A stretch of 30,799 nt of DNA. It comes from Fragilaria crotonensis. Taxonomy: Eukaryota > Bacillariophyta > Fragilariophyceae > Fragilariales > Fragilariaceae. Of the stretch, positions 1 through 10,615 are shown piece by piece (position 1 is the stretch's first letter; each line of letters starts with the position of its first letter). The stretch is taken from contig JAKSYS010000716.1 of the NCBI GenBank assembly GCA_022925895.1, positions 1 through 30,799 on the forward strand, read 5' to 3'. Position numbers and translations under genes: made by a program. Under the pieces are notes generated by a model. That model had not been told where the DNA came from. It was given only the letters and a program-made list of their open reading frames with translations, and did not search any database.

Positions 1-1082
1 CCAATAGAAGGGCATAATGGTGTAACAGTAATGGCAAGGTCAAGAACACCAGGCAGCACGACAAAAAACCAGAATTTGAAACACTTTCATCAGCATCAGT
101 CAAGCAGGTTCTGCTTCATTGTTCATCCACAGCACTATCCAACACATTGGATCTTTCCGACAACAAACGGCCTAGGCACACAATTATCTCCTAGGCCGTG
201 GTGAATGTAACGTATAGTATGTTATGACTTCCAACCGTGTGTGGTACTGCTTTGGACTGATTTTGCAAATGCGAGCAATGCAGAACCATGGAGAGTTGGT
301 ACACTTATAGTACTAAGTACTAAGTCCATTTGGAAATAAAAAGAGGAAATTTAAGGCACTTAATGGTGAGTAAACAACTACAAACAACTATTACCCGAAT
401 TTTAGCCGAAAAAAGTTTTCAAACTACCGAAAAAAAACTGTTTTCGTTGTTTTCGTGTTTACACGAAAATAAGGAAGCCTGATCGGGATTCGGGATGTCG
501 GGATGTCGCATCATGACCCGGCTGAACTTCAAACAATCTCTAAATCCATATTCAAATACAACTCGATTAGGTTGCAATGCTGGCACATACATGTACAGAG
601 TTTACGGAGAAACATCTTCAATTAAAAAGCACTTTTCTACTACCGGTAGGAGTTACACGTATGTCAAAAATGTGAGGGTTGACATGTATGCATATCACAA
701 GATCACAAGAACACAATAATGCATGGTATGATACCTGCACGTACTGGATGCGCTCGTACTCGTAGTACTCGTACCAGGTGTCATCCTCCTGGCACAGGTG
801 CTGTCCAAGGGGCAATGGCGCGCCTAGAGGTATGTCATACGTGGTCGGTATCGGTACGTATGTACGGTACAGTATCATACGGGAGACGGGAGTCGTCGAA
901 ACGGAGTCTGTTTGAGGTTTGAGCAGTCGGTCCACTTGAGCAGATATCCATAAATTTGAGAATACCTATAATATATCTGAGGAGTAAACTTCTGTCAATT
1001 GACGACTCATCACGATCTTAGCACATACTCCTTGCTCCAGTCTTCCCTAATCAAGTAATAAATTGACAGAGAACGAACAATT
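1..1082. other. Left spacer without a supported gene
   Basis: No reading frame here looks like a protein: the short open frames are Cys/Tyr/Arg-rich translations of repeats. An A/T-rich stretch with repeated gaaaaaa and gttttcg runs lies at about 400-470. A cluster of seven GTAC tetramers lies at about 740-871. The 3' part should hold the promoter and 5' UTR of the downstream ZZ-finger gene, but I see no clear TATA element. Confidence 0.5.
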
Positions 1083-3393
1083 ATGGATGATGAGAGTAGT
1101 GAGTCATTGTATCTGCTCTAGTTCTCGCACTTTCCAACATAGCATAAGACAGATACTAACATTCGGTACTTTCTCAGATATCGATATAATCGCGCTTGGT
1201 ATTGCTGGTCTAAAGATGGCATCCGCGGGAGCAAAGGTTCTCAATGCTGTTGGAGGTACCAAGGGCTTGGCATCGGTCGGCTTATATCACTGCTCACACT
1301 GCAAAGGACGGCGAGGCCCTTGCCAATGTGGATTTGGATGTCCCACTCCAACAAACGCACTGAGGAAAACCCAGTGTTTTCCTATTCACACGGGAACATC
1401 ATGCGACTCTTGCGGCTCACAGAATTTTCCTGGCAGTCGCTTCAAGTGTCAGACGTGTTCAGATTTTGACCTTTGTCAGTCATGCTACGAAGGAGGTCGT
1501 CATGACAATACCCACCCGTTCTTCCACATCGCTGCGCTTGGAAGGCTTCCGGAGTTATTGCAGCCTCGGTGTAATCCTCCTGCGGCGCCGCCAATTCCCA
1601 CACCATCGTACAAACATCAGCATCATTCATCCATATCCTCCTCTACCTCAACTATTACCTCTTCATCCTCTTCTTCCTTCATGCGTCCCCGGCACACTGG
1701 CATTTCTTGCGATTCCTGTGGCGACCAGAACATGCAAGGTAATCGCTTCAAATGCCAGACCTGTGATGAGTTCGATCTGTGTCAATCCTGCTTCGACGAT
1801 AACATCCATGACGGAAGCCATGCCTTTGCCCTTATTGTCAAAGAAGGCGCAACTCCTATCTTTTTGGCAAAACCTCAAAATGCCGTCTCGCAAGCCGCGA
1901 CGTCGTCGCCACTTCAGGCAAACCCTCCTCGACAGCCGCAGTACTATCCTTCAGACGTTCGTCATCAAACGTTCACAACTGTTTCTGCCACCTCGCCATT
2001 TGCTCCGAACATCAAAGGAATGCTGAGTGAATCTGACGGCTCAGACTCCACTCCGTACCTTATGGAGTCAAGCACGAGTCTTTCGTCGTCACAACCGCAC
2101 CTACGTTTGTACCAGCATACTACAGATGCTTCAAGCTTCTTGGATACGTCCAGCACGAGCTTGAAGGCACCTCGTCCCTTGGACCTGGTGCCGTATGAGC
2201 CACGAGGCTGGCAAAGCTCCGAAAACATGAATGCAATGCCCAAGCCCTTGGCAGCACAAAACGACATTGGCAACACCGCTGCTACCTCCCTACCTCCGCG
2301 CCAAAATGCAGGAGAACCAATCCACGTGCTTCATTGCCATGTCTTTTGCAAGGGCCCCAGGTGTCGTGGTGCGACGCAGTGCATCGTTGGCCCGCGATAC
2401 ACGTGTGCCAAATGCCCGCGCTCTGTCGATCTTTGCGAAACGTGCTACTCGTCCCAAGCGGCCCATAACATTTCTCACTCCTTCAAGCGATTCGACCGAG
2501 CTGACTCTTCAACGTACATCACTTGTCCTCCCCAGCAACAACAGCAACAGCATCAGCAGCAGCAGCAAGGGCGGCAGACTGGTCACGAACAGCATCCAAA
2601 TGTATTTTGCAATGGACCAAGGTGTCGCGGGGCGACACAATGCATCGTGGGCCCTAGGTACACGTGTGCGAATTGCCCACGTTCTATTGATCTGTGCCAA
2701 GCATGCTACACCTCCAAAGCGGCTCACAACATTTCACACTCCTTCAAGCGATTCGATAAGGCAGGTCTTATCGCATACGTACTATGTCCCCCCCAGATGC
2801 AGCAACCTCAGCAGCAGCAGACTCGTCAAGAACAGCATGCTAACGTCTTTTGCGATGGGCCAAGGTGTCGCGGGGCTACACAATGCATTATTGGACCTCG
2901 TTATACGTGCGCAGAATGTCCACGTTCTATTAATCTTTGTCAAGCATGCTACACATCCAAAGCGGCCCACAATATTTCTCACTCTTTCAAGCGATTCGAC
3001 AAGGCTGGTCTTACGACGTTCGTATTGTGTTCGCCGCAGATACAGATGCAGCAATCGCAGCAGCAGCAGACTCGACAAGAACGGCATCCAAATGTGTTTT
3101 GCGATGGGCCAAGGTGTCGCGAGGCGACACAGTGCATCGTTGGGCCTCGGTATACGTGCGCCAATTGCCTACCTTCTGTTGATTTTTGTCACAAATGCTT
3201 CTCCTCCCAATCCGCACACAACCCGTCGCACTCCTTCAAGAGATTCGACAAGCCCGGATTGTCCTCGTTTGTCATGTGCCCACCTCTGAGCCAAGAGTGC
3301 CCACGGCCAGCAGTTTCCCATTCGCAACCAGCCAATGTTGGACCTGGTGGAAGTCAGGGTTGGAGCTGCGCCTCCCAATCGACCATCAACTAA
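1083..3393 (+). CDS. ZZ-type zinc-finger array protein
   Basis: ZZ domains are small cross-brace zinc modules that bind proteins, often histone tails, ubiquitin-system partners or autophagy cargo; the partner here is unknown. The chosen start is ATG 1083 with an intron at 1099-1177, which gives a clean N-terminus (MDDESN then IDIIALGIAGL) and a product of about 743 residues ending at the stop at 3391-3393. Two classic ZZ domains follow (C-D-S-C-G...F-K-C-Q-T-C...F-D-L-C-Q-S-C...H), at about 1384-1530 and 1693-1845. After a Ser/Pro-rich linker come four nearly identical ZZ-like units separated by Gln-rich spacers. The frame closes shortly after the fourth unit, but codon-like sequence continues in other frames to 3728, so the true C-terminus may be longer. 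The ZZ family is certain from the Cys pattern; the cellular role is not. Confidence 0.85.
1099..1177 (+). other. Intron 1 of the ZZ-finger gene
   Basis: The donor is GTGAGT. A ctaac branch-like motif sits at 1156-1160 and the acceptor is ttctcag, giving 79 nt. Splicing joins ATG 1083 to the frame at 1180 and removes the implausible Cys/Ser-rich leader that an unspliced reading would give. Confidence 0.75.
2341..3290 (+). repeat. Four tandem ZZ-like coding repeats
   Basis: Four units begin at about 2341, 2602, 2845 and 3094, with periods of about 243-261 nt. Each encodes V-F-C-x-G-P-R-C-R-x-A-T-Q-C-I, then Y-T-C-A-x-C, a C-x-x-C-[YF] pair and H-N-[IP]-S-H-S-F-K-R-F-D. They are linked by Gln-rich spacers of cag/caa runs. 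Units 2 and 3 are the closest pair, suggesting recent unequal exchange. The fourth has drifted most (L-P-S-V-D-F-C-H-K-C). Confidence 0.85.
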
Positions 3394-3728
3394 TGCAGCC
3401 AATCAAGGAGGGGAAGATCCTCCCGATCGTTTCCAACAAGCCATGGAGATTGGTATTGAGATTTTGGAAAATGAGCAGAGCGAACGAGAGAGAAGAACGC
3501 GAGGCACAGATTCTGGAGCAATGGCAACAGAACCAACAAGATGCGCTGGAATACGAGAATGCACGTCTGGCTTATGAACAAGAAATGCTCTATCAACAGC
3601 AAATGCAACACCAACAGCAGGAAGCCGTCTTAACGGAGCAGTATTATGACAATTCTTACCAGTATACCGAAGAAGTCCAAGCATATGAAGTCAACGTCCA
3701 GGAGTATGAATTCTCGTCGGATTATTAG
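3302..3728 (+). CDS. Probable out-of-frame C-terminal tail of the ZZ protein
   Basis: Just after the ZZ frame, protein-like sequence continues in two further frames. From about 3335 one reads a polar stretch (R-F-Q-Q-A-M-E-I-G-I-E-I-L-E-N-E-Q-S-E-R-E). From about 3485 another reads a charged coiled-coil-like, Gln/Glu/Tyr-rich tail (E-Q-W-Q-Q-N-Q-Q-D-A-L-E-Y-E-N) ending at TAG 3726-3728. The Gln-rich style matches the linkers upstream. No GT-AG pair that I could find repairs both changes, so two single-base indels (assembly error or real decay) are the simplest reading. It has no start of its own that I trust. Confidence 0.45.
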
Positions 3729-4105
3729 AAATCAAGGATTGAGGATTGCCAAATCTCTTTCCATGCTGCACGACGTTTTGATTGGCAGACCTCTCAAGAG
3801 ATTTGTGCACTCGTCATGTCATTCTTCTCAAGCTTCCATCCATACACTGACGACCTTGACGTGATGACGTTTATGTGCATACATGTATTCCGTAGTCCAC
3901 ACGTTTCTATAACTTTAGCACAAACTCAAATCACGTGATTGCTACTCATTTTTTTCACAACAGAGATGAACGCATGGTGAGGGACAAAGCAATGCATCGA
4001 ATGTTTGTGCTCTAGTATAATAGAGGTCAGCAATAAAGGCTGAACTGGACAAGCATGGAGGTGAAGAGTGAAGATTTGAATCTATTCAAAAATGTGAACG
4101 GGGAA

Positions 4106-4174
4106 ATGATGTTTTACGCCGTCCTGTTATGCTCACTCTGTATCTTCTACGTTGCGTTCGTACTACAAGTATAG
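4106..4174 (+). CDS. Putative 22-residue membrane micropeptide (copy A)
   Basis: A short ORF begins ATG ATG TTT TAC GCC and ends TAG. It encodes a single hydrophobic helix (MMFYAVLLCSLCIFY, then VAFVLQV). Alone it would be ignored. It is listed because a diverged duplicate with the same upstream motif (aaggctgaac...gaactggaca) lies about 235 nt downstream and also encodes a hydrophobic N-terminus. No family recognised; it may be non-coding. Confidence 0.25.
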   Translation: MMFYAVLLCSLCIFYVAFVLQV

Positions 4175-4339
4175 GACCACAGAAAGCGAAGCTCGTTCTC
4201 GGATTTCGGATGCCCGTACAGGTACTGCATTCCAATCGAGAACGAACTGTCAATTATAAAATTCTCAACTATTGAAGGCTGAACGCCGAACTGGACAATC
4301 ATAGGGAAGGCGAAGCAGTAAATTCAAGTAGCGTCCATA

Positions 4340-4573
4340 ATGCGCTATTACGCCTCGTTGTTGTACTTCATGTCGATACTGATGGTGTTCCTAAGTTATA
4401 GTTTACAACATTCCTCGACTGGAAAGTATCTCGTCCACGATTCTCTTCCTCATTCTGTGTGTGTATACTCTGGAACCAGGCAAAATATTGTCCAATTAGA
4501 ATTCTTGGTACAAATAGTACTTGTGGCGACAAGAGCATGTTCATGGTCCACGCCGACTCTCCACCGCACCTGA
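4340..4573 (+). CDS. Putative small membrane peptide (copy B)
   Basis: The first 20 or so codons (M-R-Y-Y-A-S-L-L-Y-F-M-S-I-L-M-V-F-L-S-Y) form one hydrophobic helix alignable with copy A. An in-frame continuation to residue 77 looks non-native and overlaps the 3' end of the gene on the other strand. The upstream 4266-4310 region repeats the copy A upstream motif. It may be a duplicated micropeptide or an old non-coding repeat. Confidence 0.2.
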   Translation: MRYYASLLYFMSILMVFLSYSLQHSSTGKYLVHDSLPHSVCVYSGTRQNIVQLEFLVQIVLVATRACSWSTPTLHRT

Positions 4574-6832
4574 AAGTGCAAATACGAGCATCTTGTTCTT
4601 CTCAAAGAGCGGCAGATACAGCTTGGCAATGCCCGCAGGTGATTTACCAAAACTTCCATATCCAATACCAATACTTCCGACAGTAGCACCAGTTTCAATC
4701 TCACAAACGAGTTTGTAACGAGTGCTGGGATCCACACCATCAGCGGTAGTGGCGGTTGCGTGATCATGATGTGATCCTGTACTGCCATCACCATCATGTT
4801 CTATTGGTTGAAGGATATAGGCAGATTCGGAACAGTCACCAGCAATTGCAATCATGGGACGTTGTTTTTGATCTTGTTGTCGCAATGGAAATTCTTGCGG
4901 TTGTTGTTGTTGACGAGGATGAAAGGTGTACACAAATCCTGGAGCACCTGGATTGATCATGTTCCACAAATTGGTGCGAACTTGAAATCCAGACGCAACT
5001 GTGGTTCGTTTCCATGGTTCCGTCTTCCAATCTCCCGTCGTGGGAACTCGGTAGGCAAAGAGTGCACCTCCCTCTTCACCACTGGCATGCTTGCCCTTGG
5101 CAGGTTGGCTGGTCACAAGAATGTGGGAAAAGGAATCTCCAAATTTGGTGGTTGCTACTGTGCTTCCGGAATCCACAACCTTGGGACGGTTGTTGGTTGA
5201 ATCCGTCTCCTTGGTATTCCCTCGCTTGTGAGTATCCAAGTCGGCTAGTATGGCACTAAATGGAGCACCACATTGATCATCAATAATGCGTCGAAACACC
5301 ACCTTGGGGGATGGTCCTTTCTGAATGGAGCGTACTGATACCTTTCGATCAAAGAATTCGCTGGAAATGACTTCAATGGTGTCATCCGTCGTGTCGAGAT
5401 CGGCCACGGCAAACATGACATCCGGACCCTCATCCAGTACATGCGATTTCCAAGGCAAGTGTTGTGGATGGAAGGGATCAAACGGAGATCCATCAGCTTC
5501 CACTGCATACTGATTGATGTTGTTGCTGCTGTCATCTGTCACGACGGCATGTGGTTTTGGCATTTCCAACCATACGAGTTGCGTCCGTGCTGTCTTGTTA
5601 CCGAATGGGCTGTTCATTTGGGCACGAGCTGTCAATATAGACTTGCGTCCATCGCCTGTCAGGTCCACCCAGACTGATTTATGGTAAAACCAACTGTCCT
5701 TGGAGGACGACCCACCCGTGAGGCAGACAGTCTCCTCGTGCATCGAATTGGTGGGATTCTTGACCACATACAAGCCACCACTGTTTTTGCCAGGTACAAG
5801 AAATCCATCGCTGACCAAGAGTGCGTCATGGTACTTTGTTTTTGGATTCGTCGATCCTTCCTGAAACATTTTCGGGACGGCATTGGATTCGTTGGGCCAT
5901 AACATGGATTTGGATGTTTTGCTCCCGACGCATCGGCTTTTGCCAGTGGCAGAATCAAGACTTTGAATTTGTCCATTACTCTCTGTGAGGGAGAAGCTTG
6001 TAATCCAGACCCGATCGGATGATGATGATGTGGAACTGGTACTTCGTTTGGATGTCGAAGACGATGCTGCAGCAGCAGCTGCCGTCGATCCTGCGGAATG
6101 TGTTGGGAGTATATTGACGAATGCTGGATTCTTGACGGACAAATCACCAATGAGTTCCAATGACATGGTTTGATAGGTTGTTTTCAAAAGTCGATTTTGG
6201 TATTGCGTGAGTGGGACACTTGAATTTGGACGATAATCCACGGGCGCAATGTTGCTTCGGAACGACGTTTCGCCTTTAATGATTCGAATTCCGTCCATAC
6301 TTCTTAGCAATGTTTGAACTGGATTGTCCTTTTGAATCATTGATATTTGAAGTGGATCCGTTCCCATTCGTACTCTTGTCTTTGGTTGATTCCGTTGCAA
6401 CGGTTCAGTCTGAGTCCGGATGGATGATAGCAGTTGATAAAATCCTGCTTCCATGTACATTCCCAGAGACAAATCTTCCTCCACGAATTTGGACACCATA
6501 TCAAGATTCATGTTTCGTTTTGAATTGCGTCCCATTCTTCCAACGACAGTGGCTCGTTCTATTTTTTGGATAATTTGGTGGTTGTGAGCAATACTGCCGG
6601 TGCCACCCTTTTGTCGTGATGTAGTAGGACGAGAGCATACTTGTAGTTGTTGCTGTTGTTGTGGTATGCTTTGAAAACCATGTATTCGATCCATCCGTGC
6701 CGTCATGATTGTCAACATGGCAAGCATGAACGTTGTGACTGTAGTTGTTGTTGTTGTAGCAATACTACAGGATCGTCGTGTTGTTCTTGTCGTCATCCGT
6801 CGCCGTTGTTGTTGTACTTGTTGTGAACTCAT
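4541..6832 (-). CDS. Secreted or plastid-targeted FG-GAP/VCBS-like protein
   Basis: The open frame extends to 7030, but the natural start is the ATG at 6832, where the product begins MSSQQVQ and has about 763 residues. A basic N-terminus is followed by a hydrophobic segment (about residues 22-45) and then H-G-F-Q-S at about 51-55. Phe just after a signal cleavage site resembles the diatom plastid presequence motif (ASAFAP-type), so plastid import is possible; plain secretion is the alternative. The body has D-L-T-G-D-G-R-K-S (about 390-398) and A-V-A-D-L-D-T-T-D-D, signatures of FG-GAP/VCBS calcium-binding beta-propeller blades, with Ser/Ala low-complexity loops. No catalytic residues were recognised. 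The stop is TGA at 4541-4543. It stands alone, with a roughly 950-nt spacer upstream. Confidence 0.75.
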   Translation of the reverse strand: MSSQQVQQQRRRMTTRTTRRSCSIATTTTTTVTTFMLAMLTIMTARMDRIHGFQSIPQQQQQLQVCSRPTTSRQKGGTGSIAHNHQIIQKIERATVVGRMGRNSKRNMNLDMVSKFVEEDLSLGMYMEAGFYQLLSSIRTQTEPLQRNQPKTRVRMGTDPLQISMIQKDNPVQTLLRSMDGIRIIKGETSFRSNIAPVDYRPNSSVPLTQYQNRLLKTTYQTMSLELIGDLSVKNPAFVNILPTHSAGSTAAAAAASSSTSKRSTSSTSSSSDRVWITSFSLTESNGQIQSLDSATGKSRCVGSKTSKSMLWPNESNAVPKMFQEGSTNPKTKYHDALLVSDGFLVPGKNSGGLYVVKNPTNSMHEETVCLTGGSSSKDSWFYHKSVWVDLTGDGRKSILTARAQMNSPFGNKTARTQLVWLEMPKPHAVVTDDSSNNINQYAVEADGSPFDPFHPQHLPWKSHVLDEGPDVMFAVADLDTTDDTIEVISSEFFDRKVSVRSIQKGPSPKVVFRRIIDDQCGAPFSAILADLDTHKRGNTKETDSTNNRPKVVDSGSTVATTKFGDSFSHILVTSQPAKGKHASGEEGGALFAYRVPTTGDWKTEPWKRTTVASGFQVRTNLWNMINPGAPGFVYTFHPRQQQQPQEFPLRQQDQKQRPMIAIAGDCSESAYILQPIEHDGDGSTGSHHDHATATTADGVDPSTRYKLVCEIETGATVGSIGIGYGSFGKSPAGIAKLYLPLFEKNKMLVFALSGAVESRRGP

Positions 6833-7976
6833 TTTTATAATCCTCGTATCGTCAAATTTTGTTTTGTCGTGTTGGTTTTGGTGATTGTTGCGTTCAACTT
6901 GACACAATTTCGAACCCAAAAAAAGTGCGTTGTCAATTGCGCAAATAATGAAAAGTCTATAACGATAACTCGGTGGCAGTATGTAACGAGTCCAAAGAGT
7001 TTGGACTTGTGCGTGTGCGTGTAATATCAATTACAAAAACCGTAGCTTGCTTGCCCCTCCAAAAATGACAACTGTCTCTCTCTCTATCACTCGACTCGGA
7101 TGATCAGCACCAACACCAGCACCAACGAGAATGGAGATCAATATGTATATAAATGGAAGCAATGTATAGTCTATGATAACACGACGTAAGGGACAACGAT
7201 GACTCCCGAGATTTGGCAAATCGACTCAGCAGTGATTGTTGCTAAATCACCTCCTCGAGTCAGGATTTTAGCTCAAGTACGTAATTCAAGCACGCTACCG
7301 GATACCACCGTTGAACTAGCGATGGACAGTACCCACGACTGTGTGGTACTACTGGTACTTTTTGTGTCAAGGCAGACCTGTCATCGGCAGCGCCGAGAGA
7401 GATGGTGTTCCGATCCGCTGCGTCTCCCACACAGACGTACTCCTCGAGGATGCTCTGACGCGTAAAACGTAATACATGAGTACTGTAGGCCAGCAGAATC
7501 AGGGGTTGGGGACTTGAGGTTTTCGAGCTGACAAAAGATTTGTCGAACCCGGAACTTCTACGACGGTACCAGTAGTGTATTTACATTGAATCCAAAGGGT
7601 GGGCGTTTGGGAAGTGGGATTTAAAATGTGAGTGTGGACAGGTTAACAAATATTCACAGCTGATAGCAGTGTCATTGCTTACTTCTTGTGCTGTGCTATG
7701 CTATGCTATATTATGTTGTAAGTAGTATAGAGAGATCCCCAATGTGCCATAATCCTTACCTCATGATGCACTACCCCGAATGATAACTCTCAAGTTTTAC
7801 TTTTAACATGTTCAACCCAAGAACTGACCATTTCAGGTCGCGTGCGAACCGAAAACCCAACCCAAACGCAGATATTTATTCTTGGCCATGGGACAGTGTC
7901 GGATGATTTTGTCTTGGCCTATTCCACGGCGCCAACCGAACAAAAAGGTAACTCCGTGGAGAAAAACATCCATCTG
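6833..7976. other. Intergenic spacer upstream of the FG-GAP gene
   Basis: This region lies between two leftward genes, so it should contain the promoter of the FG-GAP-like gene and the 3' UTR of MLH1. A CT-rich run (ctctctctctatcactc) sits near 7074-7090 and a tatgtatataaatgg A/T-rich element near 7141-7155. No reading frame here shows recognisable protein character. Confidence 0.45.
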
Positions 7977-10615
7977 TCAACGTTCAAACGCCTTGTACAA
8001 CGTCGACAATTGGGTCAACGTTTGGAAACAGTCGCACTTTTTCGGAGGGACCAACAGCTGACAAATTGCTGGGAACAGCAAGTGTTGCATTTCATCATCA
8101 CCGCCGCCGCCAATAGCAGATCCATAGTAGAGCCCCAATTCCTTGGATACTTGCCAAAAGCATGGCTTCTCCTCGTCCCAATTCACTTGTGTTGCCAAGC
8201 GAAGTAGGAATAGCGAAAGACCACCTGGTTCTGGCTCGTGTTGTGGAAGAATCACAGGTAGTGTCGTTAGGACGATTCGGCCGTCCGGTTCTGATTTCGT
8301 AACGCCAATGCTAAAGTATTCCTCCAGCATGTCGGCACGATCGAGCAAGCACATGGCCACTTGATTCGCTAGACTTTCATGCGCCTCGTGGACGGGCAAC
8401 AACAATGACAATGATGATTCGACATCATCGTCGGAAACCAACAAATCTTCCAATTCCAGCAGCTGTCCAACAACCTGCGCAATATCGATTGGTCCAACTG
8501 TGGCTTCGACCATGCCTCCAAACTGTTGTAGAACCAATTGTTGGAACAAGAGTTGCGCCAGACCCTCCATGTCCCATTCTTGCAACTCGACACCACATTG
8601 TACCAAACAACGTTGCTCACTCATCGGTCCAACAAACATGGCTTCCTTCCGGAGCCGGCGTTTTCTATCCTCATCGGCATGCTTCACCAAAATCCGATGT
8701 CTCAAGGACAAGACTGATTTGTACGTACAGTCAGTCGTGACAATCTTGGGGACCTTGGGTTGCATCCTGCGGAGCGTCCGAACAATCGTAACACACGTAC
8801 ATCGTTGCGCAAAGGCACCAGGATTGTTCATATCTGGAGGTGTTGCCAACGCACACGTTGGTTCGTGCTGCTGCTCTGTGGTAACAGGCGTGTTGGCGGT
8901 TGCGTTGGTGGATTGTGGAGTTGTTGTGTCGGCAATAATGGTAGGTGTTGTTGTTGAATTTGACCCGGACACAGGCGATTTCTTCATGGACACGAACAAA
9001 GGGTTCCATCGCACCTGCGGGTGCCGCAGTTGTGGTACGAATCTTGTCCTTGGGAAGACTTGGTTTGACAGTCTTGTTGGCGGACATTGCCATTGGACCC
9101 TGGCTACTGCTGTTGTTGCCAATCACTGTCTCATCCGTTCGTGGTCGTTTGTTGGCATATGGATTCTTCACCGACTCTCGTGACGCAGCGGCAGCAGCTA
9201 TGGCGGTGCGAGTCGTGGTTGGTAAGGTGCTAATCGTCCGACCCACTCCTTCCAATACCTTGCGGACTGCGGCCAGGATGGAGGCAAAAATTTCATCTTG
9301 ATAGAGCAATGTGACTTGTTTCTTGGACGGGTGGACGTTGACATCCACTTCCTTGGGGTCCACTTGAATCGAAATGTACAAGAGTGGCTTGCTACTTTTG
9401 TTGGAAACGAATTCCTGGTATAGACTTTCGAGTGACTTCTTCAGTACGTTGGATTCCACCCATCGATGATTGCAAAACAGGATAAACTGTGTCTTTTTGA
9501 TTTCCGTCGATGAGGAGGGATCTGATACCAGACCTTGCAACTCGCAACGACCCTGTTCGACGAATTGCACCTTATGCAACGTACATTCCCGAAATATTGA
9601 TGTCAACACTTGTCGTCGTGCGGTATCGATCAAGAGTTCCAACGCATTTTTGTCTGGATGACGCTGATCGGAATGCTCCTCCTCCTCTATATTCTGCTTT
9701 TGTTGTTGTATTTGTTGTTGCAACTCCTTGACTGCCGACAACATTCCGGTATTGAGATCAATACTAACAGGTCCAGACTTTTTGTGACGACAAACAAATG
9801 TCACTTGAGGATAATGAATGGCATAGGCTTGGACGACGGTCAATACTCTGTGGAATTCATCACCACTAGATGACGACCGTTGTTCCAAAAGCGCTCGTTT
9901 CCGATGTGGTACATTGTAAAACAAATCTGTCACGGTCACGGTCGTTCCTGGAACTCGTGCATGAGGTTTGGGATGTGGCAAGACGGGTTGCCCGTTGAGA
10001 TAGGATTGGATCCATCCAGTTGTGGTAGTAGTAGTAGTTGTTGTTGTCGGTGAACTGCTACTGCTACTACTTGTAGCATTCTTGTTCTCAGTTATTTGAA
10101 CACGAGAGACTAATTCCAATCGTGCCACCAAACTAATGCTGGCAAGGGCTTCGCCTCGGAATCCAAACGTAGATAGCGTTTTGAAATCTTCCGTTGATGA
10201 TAATTTGGACGTGGCAAAGCGAGTTGCTGCCAGGCCTAAATCTTGTGGAGCAATTCCACAACCATTGTCAATAACTTGGAGTTTGGTAGGTTCGTAGTGT
10301 ACGAGAATGGATGTGCTGGGAGTGTGTGGGAAAACAAAATGTTGGTGACTTGGTTGCAAACTTGAAAGTGAAATCCGGCCTGCAACATGTATCGTACAGA
10401 CAACAATAGAACGGTGAAAGACATGCATCATGGTCTTACCTATTGGCATCCAAAGAGTTCTCAATCAATTCCTTAATGACAGATGCAGGACGTTGAACGA
10501 CTTCTCCTGCTGCAATTTTATCCACCACGTGCTGCGGCAGGGCTTGGATACGACAGTTCTGCTGCGTTGTTTGTTGCTGCTGCTGCTGCTCCTGCTGATG
10601 AGTCGCATCACTCAT
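7977..10615 (-). CDS. MLH1: DNA mismatch repair protein MLH1 (MutL homologue)
   Basis: MLH1 pairs with PMS1/PMS2-type partners and acts after MutS mismatch recognition. Exon 1 starts at ATG 10615 (MSDATHQQ, then a poly-Gln stretch) and carries the first GHKL ATPase motif, [10 protein letters not shown]. After a 124-nt intron, exon 2 carries D-N-G-C-G-I and [10 protein letters not shown], the other ATP-lid motifs, then V-D-V-N-V-H-P-S-K of the transducer domain. A low-complexity linker follows, and the frame changes between about 9014 and 8876. The C-terminal dimerisation domain is recognisable (S-V-L-S-L-R-H-R-I...F-V-G). The protein ends Y-K-A-F-E-R then TGA, whereas MLH1 normally ends F-E-R-C. 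Family assignment is very secure; the linker structure is less so. Confidence 0.93.
8876..9014 (-). other. Candidate MLH1 intron in the interdomain linker
   Basis: The two MLH1 frames overlap here. A GTGCGA donor after gcacccgcag and a tgttaccacag acceptor give 139 nt, exactly the remainder needed to change frame, joining A-P-A to E-Q-Q-H-E-P-T. The alternative is a single-base indel anywhere in the overlapping linker, since both frames are low complexity. Confidence 0.5.
10316..10439 (-). other. MLH1 intron 1
   Basis: The donor GTAAGA follows ...GCC-AAT-AG and the acceptor is cactcccag. The 124-nt excision restores the conserved L-D-A-N-S-T-S-I motif across the junction, which is direct support. 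Confidence 0.9.

Noticed and set aside
2231-3289. 352-residue + frame overlapping the ZZ array
   Set aside because: Off-frame reading of the tandem ZZ repeats; its repetitiveness is inherited, and the ZZ frame has the conserved Cys pattern.
7842-8207. + strand frame antisense to the MLH1 3' end
   Set aside because: It lies opposite the conserved MLH1 C-terminal domain and has no protein character of its own.
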